Part shown: one piece after another, positions 22,002-33,855 of the stretch
Layout: the number at the start of each line of letters is the position of its first letter
How positions within the stretch are numbered: position 1 is the first letter of the stretch
NCBI RefSeq assembly: GCF_963855985.1
Contig: NC_087110.1
Coordinates: forward strand, 9,167,001-9,231,000
Source of the DNA: Ostrinia nubilalis
Taxonomy: Eukaryota; Arthropoda; Insecta; Lepidoptera; Crambidae
Length of the DNA stretch: 64,000 bases
Direction of reading: 5' to 3'
Position numbers and translations under genes: made by a program
Notes under the pieces: generated by a model
Database searches by the model: none
Seen by the model: the letters and a program-made list of their open reading frames with translations, nothing else
Told to the model about the DNA's origin: nothing

Positions 22002-25000
22002 ATGGCTAAGGACAATCCATTGAATGCATTGAAAAGAAAACGCGGTGCCCGGAAAAGGGTCAGAAAATCCAGGGCACAAATTAACAAACTTTTTCAGATG
22101 CTACAGAAACAAAATAATATTTCTTCAGACCCAATAGAAGATCTTTCTGATGTATGGAACTCAACAAACAACACTGTCATCGTCCTTGACGACACCATAA
22201 AAAAAAGTCCCAGAAAGCGTAAACTATCAGAAAGTTCCGTAATAATCACAGACGTGAAAGGTCTGCAAACGAATACTGAACCATGTAATTCCGTTGAGAA
22301 AAATAACACTGAGCCAAAATCTGTAGAAACTGCGATTGACTCCGTTATTATTACAGACGATGATGTACCAAATATTAATTCTGAGAATTACCAAAGTAAA
22401 AAGAAGAAAATTGAAGTAACTGATACAAATCCTATAGTAATTACAGATAATGAAGTGTTACATGACAACCCAGAACCATCCAGCTCAAAAACTCCCAAGA
22501 AAAAAGGCTTTGCCCCACCCATGAACTGTTCCACACCAATTTCCAAATCGAACACTAGTCTTATAAATAACAACGCTGATAGCACTCAAAATTTAAATAA
22601 CAACGTAACCAAAGTGATAAACAGAGATTCGTTTTTAACAATAGATTTAACAGCAGATTCCGATTTGAGCAGGTTACAATGCAATACTGTTATAGATCTG
22701 GATAATACTCAAGATTCCCAGGACTGTACTTTAGTATCGATTAGTAACGCAAGTTCTATGAGTGGAGATTCTCAGGTTACGGTCTTACATAAAAAAAATT
22801 CAAGCAAAAGGATGAAAAAGTTTGTCAGTGGTATTGCAAAGCTAGATGCGTCTGAGAAAGGGAAGCTTTTGGAGTTAATTACACAGAATATTTTTAATGG
22901 GTGCAAAGAACCTATGAGGATGAATAGGCAAAATGTGGCTAGTCCAGTGGTAGGTTACATAATTTTTATTTGTATTTGTAATAATAATTTTTAGATTGAT
23001 GTGTACTTCTGCATGCTGAAATAAAATCAGTTGTTGCAGTGGTTTAATTGTTTTTTAATCCATAAAAGTATCCAAAGTTTGCTATGTTTGGGACTATTTG
23101 CAAAAAATGAGTAGATTTGAACTGTATTTTATTTACTAAAATCAATTTTCAGACTGTAAACCAAGAAACCGAGACTGCTGAAAACACATATATCAAAGAA
23201 GTGATCCTGGGCCAGAAAAAGTCGAGGAACAGCATCGGCAGCAATATTTACAACCCTGAGAAGGACGATCGGAACAAGACCGGTCTCCGGATGGTTGTAA
23301 TAGACGGTAGCAATGTCGCTATGGAGTGAGTATGGGGGCTTTAGTTCGTTGTACTTCGTCTTCAAAGACGTTGGATACTGTTGAGTAAGTTACCAATGAC
23401 AATTGGAGGGCTACTCATTAGATGGTTAATTTAGGATAATAATCATCTGATTTAAGCCTTCAAGGCCCGCGAATCTAGACACAATAGATAATCAATTGTT
23501 ATGACATTAATGTCAATGTCAGTTTGTGATGCACAAAAGTCTATGTCTTATTATCTGCCTATGATTTGGTCTCAGAATACGGAACAAACCAGAAGGAGTG
23601 TTCGATAACATTTCTACGCGGCAACTTGTGTCCAAAATACTTCCCCTCCCGCGCCCCTCTACCCCCTTTAGTGTTACTAGCGCCGTGTGACACCCCCATT
23701 TTTGGGGTAAAATTATGTAATTTTTTAAAGAGATGTTAAACAAGTAAAAAATAAGTAAGTGAAATAAGTACACACGGCCAGTGTTAACTATCCATTTCCG
23801 TTTTTGCTCTCGCTCTTATCAAATGGTGATTCTTTGCGATAGAACGAGACGACATGACTGGCCATAGGTAGGCATAGATAGTACCTACCTACCTATGAAT
23901 TTAATTTTTACTCCGAAGTAACTAAGTGTAAGATGATTATTTATTTCTATTAAGTAGTGTAATATATGTACTATATTTTATGTAGGTATAATATGTTATT
24001 TAAAAGTCAATTACAAAAGTCGAATATAAATTTTAGAATGCCAAGTAAAACAAAAAAGAAACTTAAGGTTCTTTATTATGTAAACATATCGACAACAAAA
24101 CATTTGTTTACGGCGCAGTAGTGCTTTTAGTTTAACTTTTCTTGGAGTGAAAAACAGAATCCAAATCAAAAACATCACCAATACTTAAATTTTATTGCGA
24201 GGCAACTCTGGCTGTGTATCCTGAAAAAAAATCAGAGTAAGTATGTAAGCAATAATTAATTACTTAAAATTATTATTAAATATACAAATATTGCTGCTGC
24301 TGATCTGTTGATACCAATGCCTTACTTTTGAATAAATGGGAAAGTATGAAATTCACGATAGTAATTTATTATCTCCTCATTATTAGGGAGTAATATTATA
24401 AATTAATTCAATATATTGAAATCAAATCAAAATCAAAAATATTTATTCAGTTTAGACCACAAGTGGCACTTATAATTTAATTAATCAGGTTGTCATGTCA
24501 TGGATGAAATTACACTAAAAACTAATTAAAACAAAAAGGATGGGGAAAATATTCCATTATTCTGTGGTAACGCTAACAAAATTAACGCGTGAATTTTTTA
24601 TAAGTAGACAAATGTAATTCAATATAAAAAAGTAGGGTAAAATATTCCGTTGACCTGTGGCAACACTTACAAAATACAACCGTGATTTTTTTTGAAAATT
24701 ATTATTTAATTAAAATGAATTGGAAATGTGCTACTTACGGATAAAACATGATCCCATGCACTTTCTTCGTAATTCCAGTAGCATTCTTACATGTTGGAAC
24801 GGCACAAGACGGCATAATTTAATTATAAAGTGTCAATCTGACGGATATGTAAACAATGCGCGCGCCGGCCATTGACTGATTGCTTTAAAGTCAAAGTAGT
24901 GCGATTTGGAGTACTTTATATGAATACACATTTACGCCCGTTGACGGTTTCTGGTTTGTTCTGTATTCTGAGGATTTGGTGATAAAATTACTTACTTTTG

Positions 25001-28000
25001 TATTATTGTTCAATAGTTGATGGTTCCATGAATTGTGACTTTTACCCTGCAAGACTCCCTGATTTTTTTGTATGTTGTAGGCTAAATAATGGTTGTAGTA
25101 ATGAAAAATCATAAGTTTTTTTTATGCAGTCAAAGTGCCACAGTAAATTCAGTGGCACATATCTTGAATGAAACCTATTAAGTTAGGAGGACGAAATCCT
25201 TACCTTCACTTCAGACAGCAATGATCCAAAACTCCCAAAAGTCAGGTGGTCATCAAACACACTGAACTTTTCCATTATTTTTGCAAGTTTTCACTTCACA
25301 ATTCTTTAAAATTTTGTTCTATACACTGTATAGTTGGGTAATCGATAATTTAGGGAGGTAAAGGGTGCTTACTCACGGTTTTTCTAAAAGTACCCTCAAG
25401 TTTGGTACCTGATAACAATATCATCTTGAACTGACTCTATCTATTCATAATTAATTTTCCGATAATGAATGAGAAAACCGATTTAAAAAAAAAACAAGGC
25501 TTTTTATTATACTAGTGCTAAGTCTTGAGTATAAATTACATTTTTCATTACTAACCAAACTACAACATATCAAAAAAATCATAACCACTGGATCTTTTGT
25601 AGGATAACTCCCCTAGTCTCTATTTACTGAATCATCATTGGTTCTAGTGGTTTGAGAGTTCGATTCTCTCGCCCTAAGGGTCCTGGGTTCGATTCCCAAG
25701 CAATGCACATGGTGGTGTGTCCCAATTTTAGGAGTAAATATGAAACAGATTGTTCCAAAACACTGTGTTGTTGAATGAATTAGTTAATTAATTACTCTAT
25801 GGTATAGCTAGTGTATGGAGACTTGATTCGGAAGTTCTGGGTTCGATTCCCAGACAATCCCATTATGTAGTGATCCTAGTGTTGTTAGGACATTAGTTAG
25901 TTAATATCCCTTATGTCCGTTTTCACCAACAATCCCTAATTTTTAAGGACCCATATGGTCCACCCGCGAAGTGGACCTACAACCTCATAAAGGTAGCGGG
26001 AAGGCGTTGGATGCAGGCCGCTACCAACCAGCGAATGTGAAAATCATTGGGGGAGGCCTATGTTCAGCAGTGGATGTCCTGTGGCTGAAATAATGATGAT
26101 GATGAGGGGTCACTTAAAAATTAGGGATTGATGGTGAAAACGGGCATTATTTATTATTTTATTTATAAAATTAATTACTTCGATTTTCGAGTGGCAACCA
26201 TGGGAAATTGTAGTGTACGCTGGCTTCCCAATCTGAACCGTCTAGTAAAGGATTTGAGAAACACCTGGATGCGACAGCACAGGAACGGTCGTTGTGAAAA
26301 CCTGTGGGGGAGGCCTTTGTCCAGCAGTGGAGAAACGAAATGTGACAATGTGGAAATCATTGGGGGAGGCCTATGTTCAGCAGTGGACGTCCTGTGACTG
26401 AAATGATGATGATGATGAATGAATGATCACCGCTCGACTAATGTGGTGAGCCCACTGGTGACACGTAAGCGTAATATTTAGCTTAGGGCTAACGGAAAAA
26501 TTAGGAGAATAATTGAGTGTTTCTCAAAAAAATGTACATTTTGAAAAAAAAAAGTGTGCTTTGAAACAGTTCAAAAGTTTTATATTTATAAATCATCACA
26601 CAAAAAAAACACACACAATTTTAAAGGATGAATATTAATCTTTAAGATAACGAAGAATTATAGCTATAATCCTACTTATTACCAAATATTTAGATATTTT
26701 AAAAATAGTCCTTTTTTACCTTTCATACAAAAACCTGTTTGCCACCCTAGCTTTTTCATGTATTTTTGTTTCATAAAATGCGATACGTAACTAAATTATT
26801 GTAAATTTCTTTGTATTATCGTTCTACAGTAATCGCAGTTTCTGTATCAAATTGATTTTCTATGGGGTGTCATAATGAATTGGCGCAATTTAAAGCAAAA
26901 AAACAAAATGAGTCGCTCTCATTTACTATTTCGTTATTTACTCTTTAGTTACGATTTATTTCTACTTTCCCATGGTTTCTGAACAATTCCGTATTTATTT
27001 TACACGGACAACAATAGCTGCACTCTGAATGGCTGTTGGCCTGACGTCTCCGCCATAACATCTATCGCGAAAATTAGTGAAAACGTGTGTGTTTTGTGGG
27101 ATTACTTTTTCGTAACAGGCAGTAAAATCAGCGATTTTATATAGAACGGTAAGTCTTCATTTAACCATTTTTTGTAATACGTGTGGTACGAACATTTAGT
27201 AAGCTTTTATATTTGATGTAACAAATTTTATCAAAAAAATACTTGTTTCTGATCTCATTTTGTCTAATATTTCGTTACGTTTTTTGCAAATTTCGTTACG
27301 TTACGAAAAAGTACAACATAATGCTGAGTGTACTGTTATTACCTGACTAAGCATAGCAATATTCACTACTTAATTAATTTCAAAAAATATAGAGCGTTAA
27401 TAACAAAAGGATTGGATACTATCTGCTTTACAGAAGTGCCACCAGCAAAAAATTATCAAATCATTTAGATTACGTTTTTATGTGATTACTTCTTTTGTTT
27501 TTTTTAGGAATGCCGCCAAAAACCAATGCCGAAAGGCAAAAAGCTTACAGAGAACGACTCAAAATGGATAAACATGATGGAACAAAAATAATTTTATTAA
27601 AATAGTATGAATGATTACTCCCTTATTTTATTTCTAACCCCTTAATATTACCCCGTATTTGGGTGCATACTTACAAATATTTCGAATTGAATAAATGAAG
27701 AGCATTCACAATATTTCGCCAATGTATAACAAGCCTTATGGCCTTACTATTTCGTTACTACCGTTTCGTTACGTACATTTTTTTTGAGAAATACTCAATT
27801 AGTAATTTGTATTGCACAAATTAATAATTATTCTTTTAATATATATTTTTTTAATCCTATTGAGGTTTGTTCAGACACTGTGTGAGACCTCATAGTAATT
27901 TTTGTGAATACGGGCGTACTTTCTCCGTCCCACTATTGGGATGAGAAAACCTTTTAGGCTGGTTTTAGTGTCACGCGGACCGTCCGGTGCGGACCCGCTC

Positions 28001-31000
28001 CGCCCGGCCAATCTGTATGAACTTCTAGGGAGCGTTTAGAGTAATGCGGTCCGCAGGAACCGCTCGCTCCCTAGCAGTTCATACAAATCGGCTGTGCGGA
28101 GCGATCCGCACTGACAGTCCGCGTGACACTAAAACCAGCCTTATTATTAACTCCTTGAATCTTCCAGACACGGTCGGGGCAGGTGTTTTTCCGTCAAGGG
28201 CCTCAAAATTTGCATAGATTACTTCCTGAAAAGGGGGCACGCGGTGAAGGCGTTTGTCCCACGCTTCAGGTAAATGGAAAACTCCAAATATTTATTACTC
28301 CAGGTAACACTTATTTTTATTATCTTTCAACTAGTCTAAAAGTTATGTAAGACGAAGAGAAGAAAAATTTTTGCGTTGAAACTTGTTATATCTAGCTCAT
28401 ATTCAAAATGCAGAATTACTAACGTTTGTATAAAGCCTTATATTTGTTAAACTTTAGTTTGCTTTGAGTGATAACTACTCTGGCATTTGAATAAAGGCTG
28501 CTAACGAATCTAATCGTTTTATTTCAAAATCAGCAGATTCTCTTGTAAGTACGTTATTTTTAGCCTTTTACATTTACCTCTCGATAAGAAATGTTTGCAA
28601 TTAAAATAATTAATTATATTCTAATACTAATAAATTTTTGCACGTTTGTGAATCTGAATATCCTTTTGTTTGACTTTTATTTTGTTAAACATGCAAGGAA
28701 TTCTACTCAATGCTGTGGCATTCTGCGCCATTCTGTTCTGTAAACTGAATGCTTTTATTGTCTTGTATCTCGAGAATACATTAAAATTGATGAATAATCC
28801 AACGCCGTTGTCATAGAATTTCCGTGTGCGGTCCTAACGGATGACTAACGTGCGGCTCAAAACGTCTAATTTGAAAGAGCACTTTAGGCCCGGTTTTTTG
28901 ATTCGTAGTTAAAATAACCAATGGTCAAATTTGACAGATGTCAAATGACAAGTGGTTAAATATCAGAAAAAAATGTTTTTCGAACAATGGTTAGCTTGAC
29001 TTTTAGTACATTTTTTAACTATTTGTTTACATTTTGTAAACCATTAGTAGCAAAATTTAACAAATTGTTATTTTAACTACGAATCAAAAAACCGGGCCTT
29101 AGTCGTGTCGTGTCCCAGGTGTAAGTTCGGCAAAAGCTCGGAGCCGCGGCTGCTGGACGAGCTGGAGCGGCGAGGTCTAGTCGTGTATACGCCCAGCCGC
29201 GAGATACAGGGCAAGCTTATCACCCCCTACGATGACAGGTGAGATATGCCACTTCGGGCTTAAGCCTTGATCACACGTACCGAGTAAACTGGCGAGACAG
29301 TAAAATGTTTACTCGGTCGAGACAGGTGAGCGAGTCACATACTCGAGCGCTCGGCCGAGCACTCGACGTAATGTTCATACACACCGAGTACTCGGCCGAG
29401 AGCACTGTCTCGCCCGTTTGCTCGGTACGTGTGATCAAGGCATTAGTGCGAGTTTACTTCAAACGTATTCGATATCGAGTGCGTTAAAAAATTTATGAAG
29501 ATTTTAGTTCTTAAAGTATCCTCTAGAGCGCGCTGTACAATCCGTCATACATTTAGGACTGATACACTTTCAATCATCACTTAACTTTTAACTGAAGAAT
29601 AAACTTGTTATTTTGACATATTTCCTATACTGAAACTGACAATATGCCAAACTTCACATAAAAAAAACTTATTCTTCAGTTAAAAATCCAACGATTGAAA
29701 AATCAGACCCTAATGTATTTTTTTACGCAGTCGATAGAGCATACGTTTCACTACTTTCACTCATGCTCACACTAAGCCCCCTGTGTGCTTACCATTAGTT
29801 TACGTTAGGTGTGCTCGCTAGCGAGTGCGTTAAAGAAATGTATGAAAATTTTAGTTCTTGGAAGGAGTCGCTAGAGGCGCTGTACAGTCTGCCATACATT
29901 TAATAACATTTTTTACGCAGTCGCTAGCGAGCACACCTAACGTAAACTCATGGTAAGCACACTGTTTCTGTTTAGAGTGACCTATTGGATGGTGATCAAG
30001 CAAAGAAGATTGATACTTAAATGCAATAGTTCCCAAAGAGAAGGAAAAAATTCAACATCTTCCAAGGTGTCGGTGAACAGCTTCGAAGATGTGACATCTT
30101 CCTATCCAAAAAAAAAATACATCTTCATATAAATTTTCTTCACTAATCAGCCAAAATTATTTAATATTTTCTCAAAATTCAGATGTTCCTTTTTCAGATA
30201 TTGGAAAGTTGTTGCATTTGAGCAGTAGAATCAACTCTTTTTGTTTGTTCCCATCACATTTACCTAGTAATTTTCACTAATCATAGACTTGAACTGATTT
30301 AATCAGGTGAAACCACTTGATGATTTTTTGCAATCCAAAGTGATTTTGAATGATTGTATGTTTTGACTGATTGTAAGTTTTGACTGTAACATGTAGGTAC
30401 CTACTACTCGTATAAGGGGGCGTCCATTAATTACGTGAGTAGGGGGGGAGGGGGTCCAGAAAACCCTCACTTAATCTCACGTGGGGGAGAGGGGTGGGTG
30501 TCGAGAAATATCACGTAATTTTTTTCCACAACAAACAGAGTAAATCCTTCGTCTGCCTTCGTGAACACAGGCCCAGTTTTTAGATCCGCAGTTTGCTACC
30601 AATGCTTAAATATTAACAAAATATAAACTAATAGTTAAAAATTGTACTAAAAGTTATTTTTTTTACGCAGGTTGGGTTTTTTTTTATAAAATCTAATATT
30701 TTCGAACCATGGATTATCTCATTTTCATTGTAAATAGGCATTTTGGAAAATATCACGTGAGATTAAGGGGTGGGGGAGGGGGTCTGGCAAATACTCATGA
30801 AATCTCACCAAGGGGGCGGGGGGGTTAAAAAATAGCCAAAATTTTCTCACGTAATTAATGGACGCCCCCTAAAATACCACCATCATTCTTCCAGGTACAT
30901 CGTACAATGCGCAGCGGAGTTTGACGGCGTCATAGTGACAGGGGACAACTATCGCGACCTACTGCAAGAGAACCCGCGTTGGAGATTCGTCATAGAGAAC

Positions 31001-31132
31001 CGGTTGCTTCCCTTCACTTGGGTCAACGATATGATCATGTTCCCACGGGACCCTTTAGGCAGGAACGGACCAACTTTGGAACAGTTTTTAAGGCACCCAG
31101 TGGCTAAGACTATTCCTAGTATAGTTCTGTGA
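22002..31132 (+). CDS. Regnase/N4BP1-type NYN domain ribonuclease (complete, five coding exons)
   Basis: Exons: 22002-22949, 23153-23325, 28168-28269, 29119-29238 and 30895-31132; phases join exactly to give 526 residues. The start at 22002 follows a plausible UTR acceptor at 21979-21980, and an in-frame upstream ATG at 21960 would lie in the intron. The C-terminal part, from about residue 360, is a Zc3h12a-type NYN/PIN nuclease: VVIDGSNVAM (Asp367), SVKGLKICIDYFLKRGH, FVPRFR, TPSREIQG, YDDR (Asp446-447), VTGDNYRD (Asp465), FVNDMIMF-like WVNDMIMF and DPLGRNGP. The acidic metal-binding positions of the family are present. Known for the family: endonucleases that cut stem-loop or viral RNA. No CCCH finger, KH or C-terminal ubiquitin-binding domain is visible, and the protein ends 20 residues after the nuclease core. 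Residues 1-316 are low-complexity and basic at the start (KRKRGARKRVRKSR), with six SIM-like motifs. N4BP1/KHNYN kinship is plausible but not proven. Confidence 0.88.
23778..23868 (-). repeat. Short MITE copy (GTTAACTATCCATTTCCG family)
   Basis: About 90 bp matching the reverse complement of 31690-31795, including TTTTTGCTCTCGCTCT and GCGATAGAACGAGA. The two copies lie in opposite orientation within and just after the ribonuclease gene. Confidence 0.7.
24175..25275 (-). CDS. Possible three-exon microprotein gene (54 aa) nested antisense in the ribonuclease intron
   Basis: Proposed exons in transcript order: 25275-25204, 24785-24739 and 24220-24175. Exon 1 starts ATGGAAAAG and ends AAG before GTAAGGAT. 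Exon 2 lies between ATGTAAG and a strong GTAAGT donor. Exon 3 follows a very strong acceptor (TTTTTTTTCAG) and ends in TGA. The phases agree (72 + 47 + 46 = 165 nt). The product starts MEKFSVFDDHLTFGSFGSLL, continues through ATGITKKVHGIMFYP and ends AIKFKYW. An AATAAA signal lies just beyond on the minus strand (near 24070). I do not recognise the protein. A reverse-oriented LINE 3' fragment (about 24418-24500) occupies intron 2. It could be the start of a longer gene with other exons, or a chance assembly; the acceptor of exon 2 is the weakest part. Confidence 0.42.
24418..24500 (-). repeat. LINE 3' end fragment, reverse orientation
   Basis: ATCAAATCAAAATCAAAAAT followed by TTTATTCAGTTTAGACCACA matches the 3' end of the full LINE at 57985-58050 on the other strand. 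Confidence 0.75.
25640..25700 (+). repeat. tRNA-derived SINE fragment
   Basis: GGGTTCGATTCCC is a B box with weak upstream A-box-like sequence (TAGTGGTTTGAGAG). No intact tRNA cloverleaf. Confidence 0.45.
25800..25870 (+). repeat. tRNA-derived SINE fragment
   Basis: TATAGCTAGTGTATGGAG (A-box-like) and GGGTTCGATTCCC (B box) about 35 bp apart. Confidence 0.45.
25914..26146. mobile_element. Harbinger-like MITE split by a LINE 3' fragment
   Basis: TIR ends TGTCCGTTTTCACC and GGTGAAAACGGGCA, with TTA at 25911-25913 and 26147-26149. The middle (about 25958-26104) is replaced by a LINE 3' end that reads CCACCCGCGAAGTGGACC to a GATGATGATGA tail. Confidence 0.85.
25958..26104 (+). repeat. RTE-like LINE 3' end inserted into the MITE
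   Basis: Contains GGGGGAGGCCTATGTTCAGC and ends with a GATGAT tail. The same 3' end is at 26338-26420 and 39450-39510. Confidence 0.8.
26285..26425 (+). repeat. RTE-like LINE 3' end fragments (two partial tandem pieces)
   Basis: Two consecutive GGGGGAGGCCT-TGTCCAGCAG type segments, the second ending in ATGATGATGATGA. Confidence 0.75.
26511..27800. mobile_element. About 1.3-kb element with a retained transposase-like start exon
   Basis: Inverted ends AATTGAGTGTTTCTC and GAGAAATACTCAATT. TTTCGTTACG words recur near the ends. A donor-like GTAAGT near 27150 and an acceptor TTTTTTTTAG at about 27508 frame a short coding start at 27510 (MPPKTNAERQKAYRERLK) that stops after about 31 codons. The N-terminal ERQKAYRERLK type start occurs in insect transposon proteins. 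Probably an internal-deletion derivative. Confidence 0.55.
27957..28140. mobile_element. 184-bp MITE with TTA duplication, next to an exon
   Basis: TIRs GGCTGGTTTTAGTGTCACGC. TTA at 27954-27956 and 28141-28143. It ends 27 bp before the exon at 28168. Confidence 0.85.
28887..29098. mobile_element. 212-bp MITE with TTA duplication, next to an exon
   Basis: TIRs GGCCCGGTTTTTTGATTCGT. TTA at 28884-28886 and 29099-29101. Its end is 20 bp from the exon at 29119, so the branch point of this intron probably lies within the MITE. Confidence 0.87.
29263..29442. mobile_element. 180-bp MITE, 24 bp after a donor
   Basis: TIR GCCTTGATCACACGTACCGA, with TTA at 29260-29262 and 29443-29445. Internal ACTCGGCCGAG repeats. 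Confidence 0.82.
29780..29973. mobile_element. MITE with CTAGCGA inverted arms
   Basis: TIR CTGTGTGCTTACCAT followed by GTTTACGTTAGGTGTGCTCG. A diverged partial relative lies at about 29470-29565. Confidence 0.7.
30416..30869. mobile_element. 454-bp G-rich MITE with TAA duplication, next to the last exon
   Basis: TIRs GGGGGCGTCCATTAATTACG. TAA at 30413-30415 and 30870-30872. It ends 25 bp before the exon at 30895. Confidence 0.85.
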
Positions 31133-31689
31133 ATTCCAAATGGTACTGATATAGCTGACAATATGGATTGTTACAAGTTTTAGAGTTGATTGGTCAAATT
31201 GTTTTATTTTATATTGATTGGGAATCCGTCATTTTATTGTCTAACTGACCTTTGAAGGGTTAAAGAATTTTATTATGTTACCTACTAAACCGTATAGTGA
31301 ATTTTAGTTTACTTGAAATTGAAATATTTGAATTGAGGATTTGAAAATACATTGTATGTAAACCAAAAATTGTATTGTGTACATTTGTGATGTTTATAAA
31401 TAAGGCGTATGAAATGTCGCTCATAGTTCAGTGTACAACTGATTAAACAATATTACATGAATCTTAATTCTAAATACTTTGAGCTTCATTTCAAAATAAT
31501 GGCATAAATCAGTGTTCAATAAATAGTTGTGACTCGATGACTGAAAGAAAATGTCCATGACGATTTCTTTCCCGATGAAATATGACAATAGCGTCTCCTT
31601 CTACTGTCGACTCACTTCTCCAGGAATACACTGCCATTTTTATAATGCATTTTGTACCTTAAAATTAAATTTTCTACGTACCTACTATC

Positions 31690-31795
31690 GGCAACAGTGT
31701 TAACTGCCCATTGCCAGTCATGTCATCTCGTTCTATCGCAAATAATCACCATTTGATGAGAGCGAGAGCAAAAACGGAAATGGATAGTTAACAGT
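31690..31795 (+). repeat. Short MITE in the ribonuclease 3' region
   Basis: CAGTGTTAACTGCCCAT and ATGGATAGTTAACAGTG are inverted ends of a roughly 100-bp repeat. Confidence 0.7.
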
Positions 31796-33739
31796 GTGGC
31801 TGTGTGTACCTTCACATCTCCAGTGAGAAGAAATAGCATGTTTTTGTAAAAAGTTGTAATTTTTATTTGAGATAACTGGACTGACTGTTTTAAATGTAAT
31901 GGAACGTGGAAGTTTATGCTCTAAAATTGTATTTTATCTTTCATGGGTGCCTAATTCGTTCATAAGCGTCAATACTAAGAAACAAATTCACGGTCAGTTT
32001 AAATTCGTTACCAATTTCAAAAACAGTCAAAGATTTAGAAAATGTAAATATTTTGTTTTTAGTTACTCATTTCCAAAGCAAGGGACTTATTATAAATGCT
32101 AGGGTTTTGTTTTATAATGGTGAATATAAGAGAAACTGCATTTGCTATGTTAGTTACCCAGTCACTCTCACTGGTAATAATATTTCAAATCATTGTTTCT
32201 TAGAATATTTAATATTTTGAATTAATTTAAGTATTTACCTAATTAAAAAGTATTTGATTAAATTTCACATTGAATTGTGATATTTTTAATAATATTGCCA
32301 GTTCAATGAATAATCTACATACATAATATGGATATTGAAAACATATCTCAAAGTAGTTGATGAGTGTGTAATTTTTATGATAAAAAATACACTTCATCGA
32401 ATTACTCTGTTTCTTTTAAAATATTATGTCATTCTTTAGTGTAACAATAATAACAAACCAACTTTTTGTAAATTATGATAATGTAATGCTTAAGTTTCAA
32501 GACAGCTAGACTTGTGCGGTGAAATTTTAGTTCAAAAATAGTCATATTTTGGTTAAAAATTGAGAGAAAATACTTGATCTGATTTTATTTTCTCGAAAAA
32601 TTTAAATTTACCTCTCGCAATTTGTTAAAAGATATTTTATTTTTATAAATAAAAATATTTTACGAAAGTTTTATCTTTCATTTCATATAGTACACAACAT
32701 ACACACACAATAAAATACGATTTAATTAATGACTGTTTATTAGAATAATTATGGTTTATTTTGCATACCAGCTCGTTCAAACCATCCAAATACATCATGC
32801 ATAGAAAACAAAAGTTTGGGATTTACATTTTACATACCTAGATAATTGTGCATCAAAAAGGTAACTTCGTTTGAAAAGTTGTGTTGAAATATTGTGCAAC
32901 AAAACTTTTGTAACAACATTTAAAATTCAAAAATAATCTAAAACATTTAAAGTATTATAACAAACAATTTATCATAATTCAAAAGCATAAATTATTTAAA
33001 AATATTGAATTATAGTTGATATTGTATACATTAATGTCTTAGTACAAAATCGCATTCAATATTTTAGCTTACCTACTTACATTACACTTACAACTAAAAG
33101 TGCACTTCCAATAAAACAATTGGCATTCATTGTATTTACTAACAAGCGAGTAAAAATATATATTTGCTTTGATATTTCATGCAATACGCCACAGACTTGC
33201 GATTCTTGTTACATACTTGAACGAACATGCCAAATAAAGTACCTACCATTTCAAAAAATGCATAACGAGAGGGGACCACGTTTCGCTAAACGTAGAATAA
33301 TCTGACCTAGTTTACCCGCCTAGCTGGTATTTAACCCAGAATGAGTCAAAGACACAACTTGAAAACAAATTAGTGGAAACGAGAGCACTACAAAAAGTCG
33401 CATGTCTGTGGCAAATTACAATAATGCTTACATAATATAATACAACAATTAACTCCTTATCATAATCTCACTTTCCTTACGCCAAGCTCTGCTTACTTTC
33501 GCTACAGTCTTGGATTAAGCTATTTGTGCGTTGACCAGCAAAATAGACAAAATAAAAAAATCAGAACTCTTTCAATAAAAATAAGTTTATAACCTCAGAG
33601 GTTTGGTTACCATTAAACAAAAAAAAACAGGCAACATCTAAAAGAAGTTAGAAAAAAAAGACATGCAGCATGCTCTGGAATGTCCATAGAAGATATTCAA
33701 ATCGCATGCAAAACTGTAGGTTACATTTTATTTGATTAA

Positions 33740-33855
33740 TGCCCATTTTCACCACCAATCCCTAATTTTTAAGTGACCCCTATGGTAACACATAACAGAA
33801 ATTTTGTTTTCATATGGGTCACTTAAAAATTAGGGATTGATTGTGATAACGGGCA
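33740..33855. mobile_element. Harbinger-like MITE, complete
   Basis: Same family as in the Wnt5 array; TAA at 33737-33739 and 33856-33858. Confidence 0.85.

Noticed and set aside
25640..25870. Two possible tRNA genes with GGGTTCGATTCCC
   Set aside because: No paired acceptor stem or anticodon arm could be drawn; better explained as SINE fragments.
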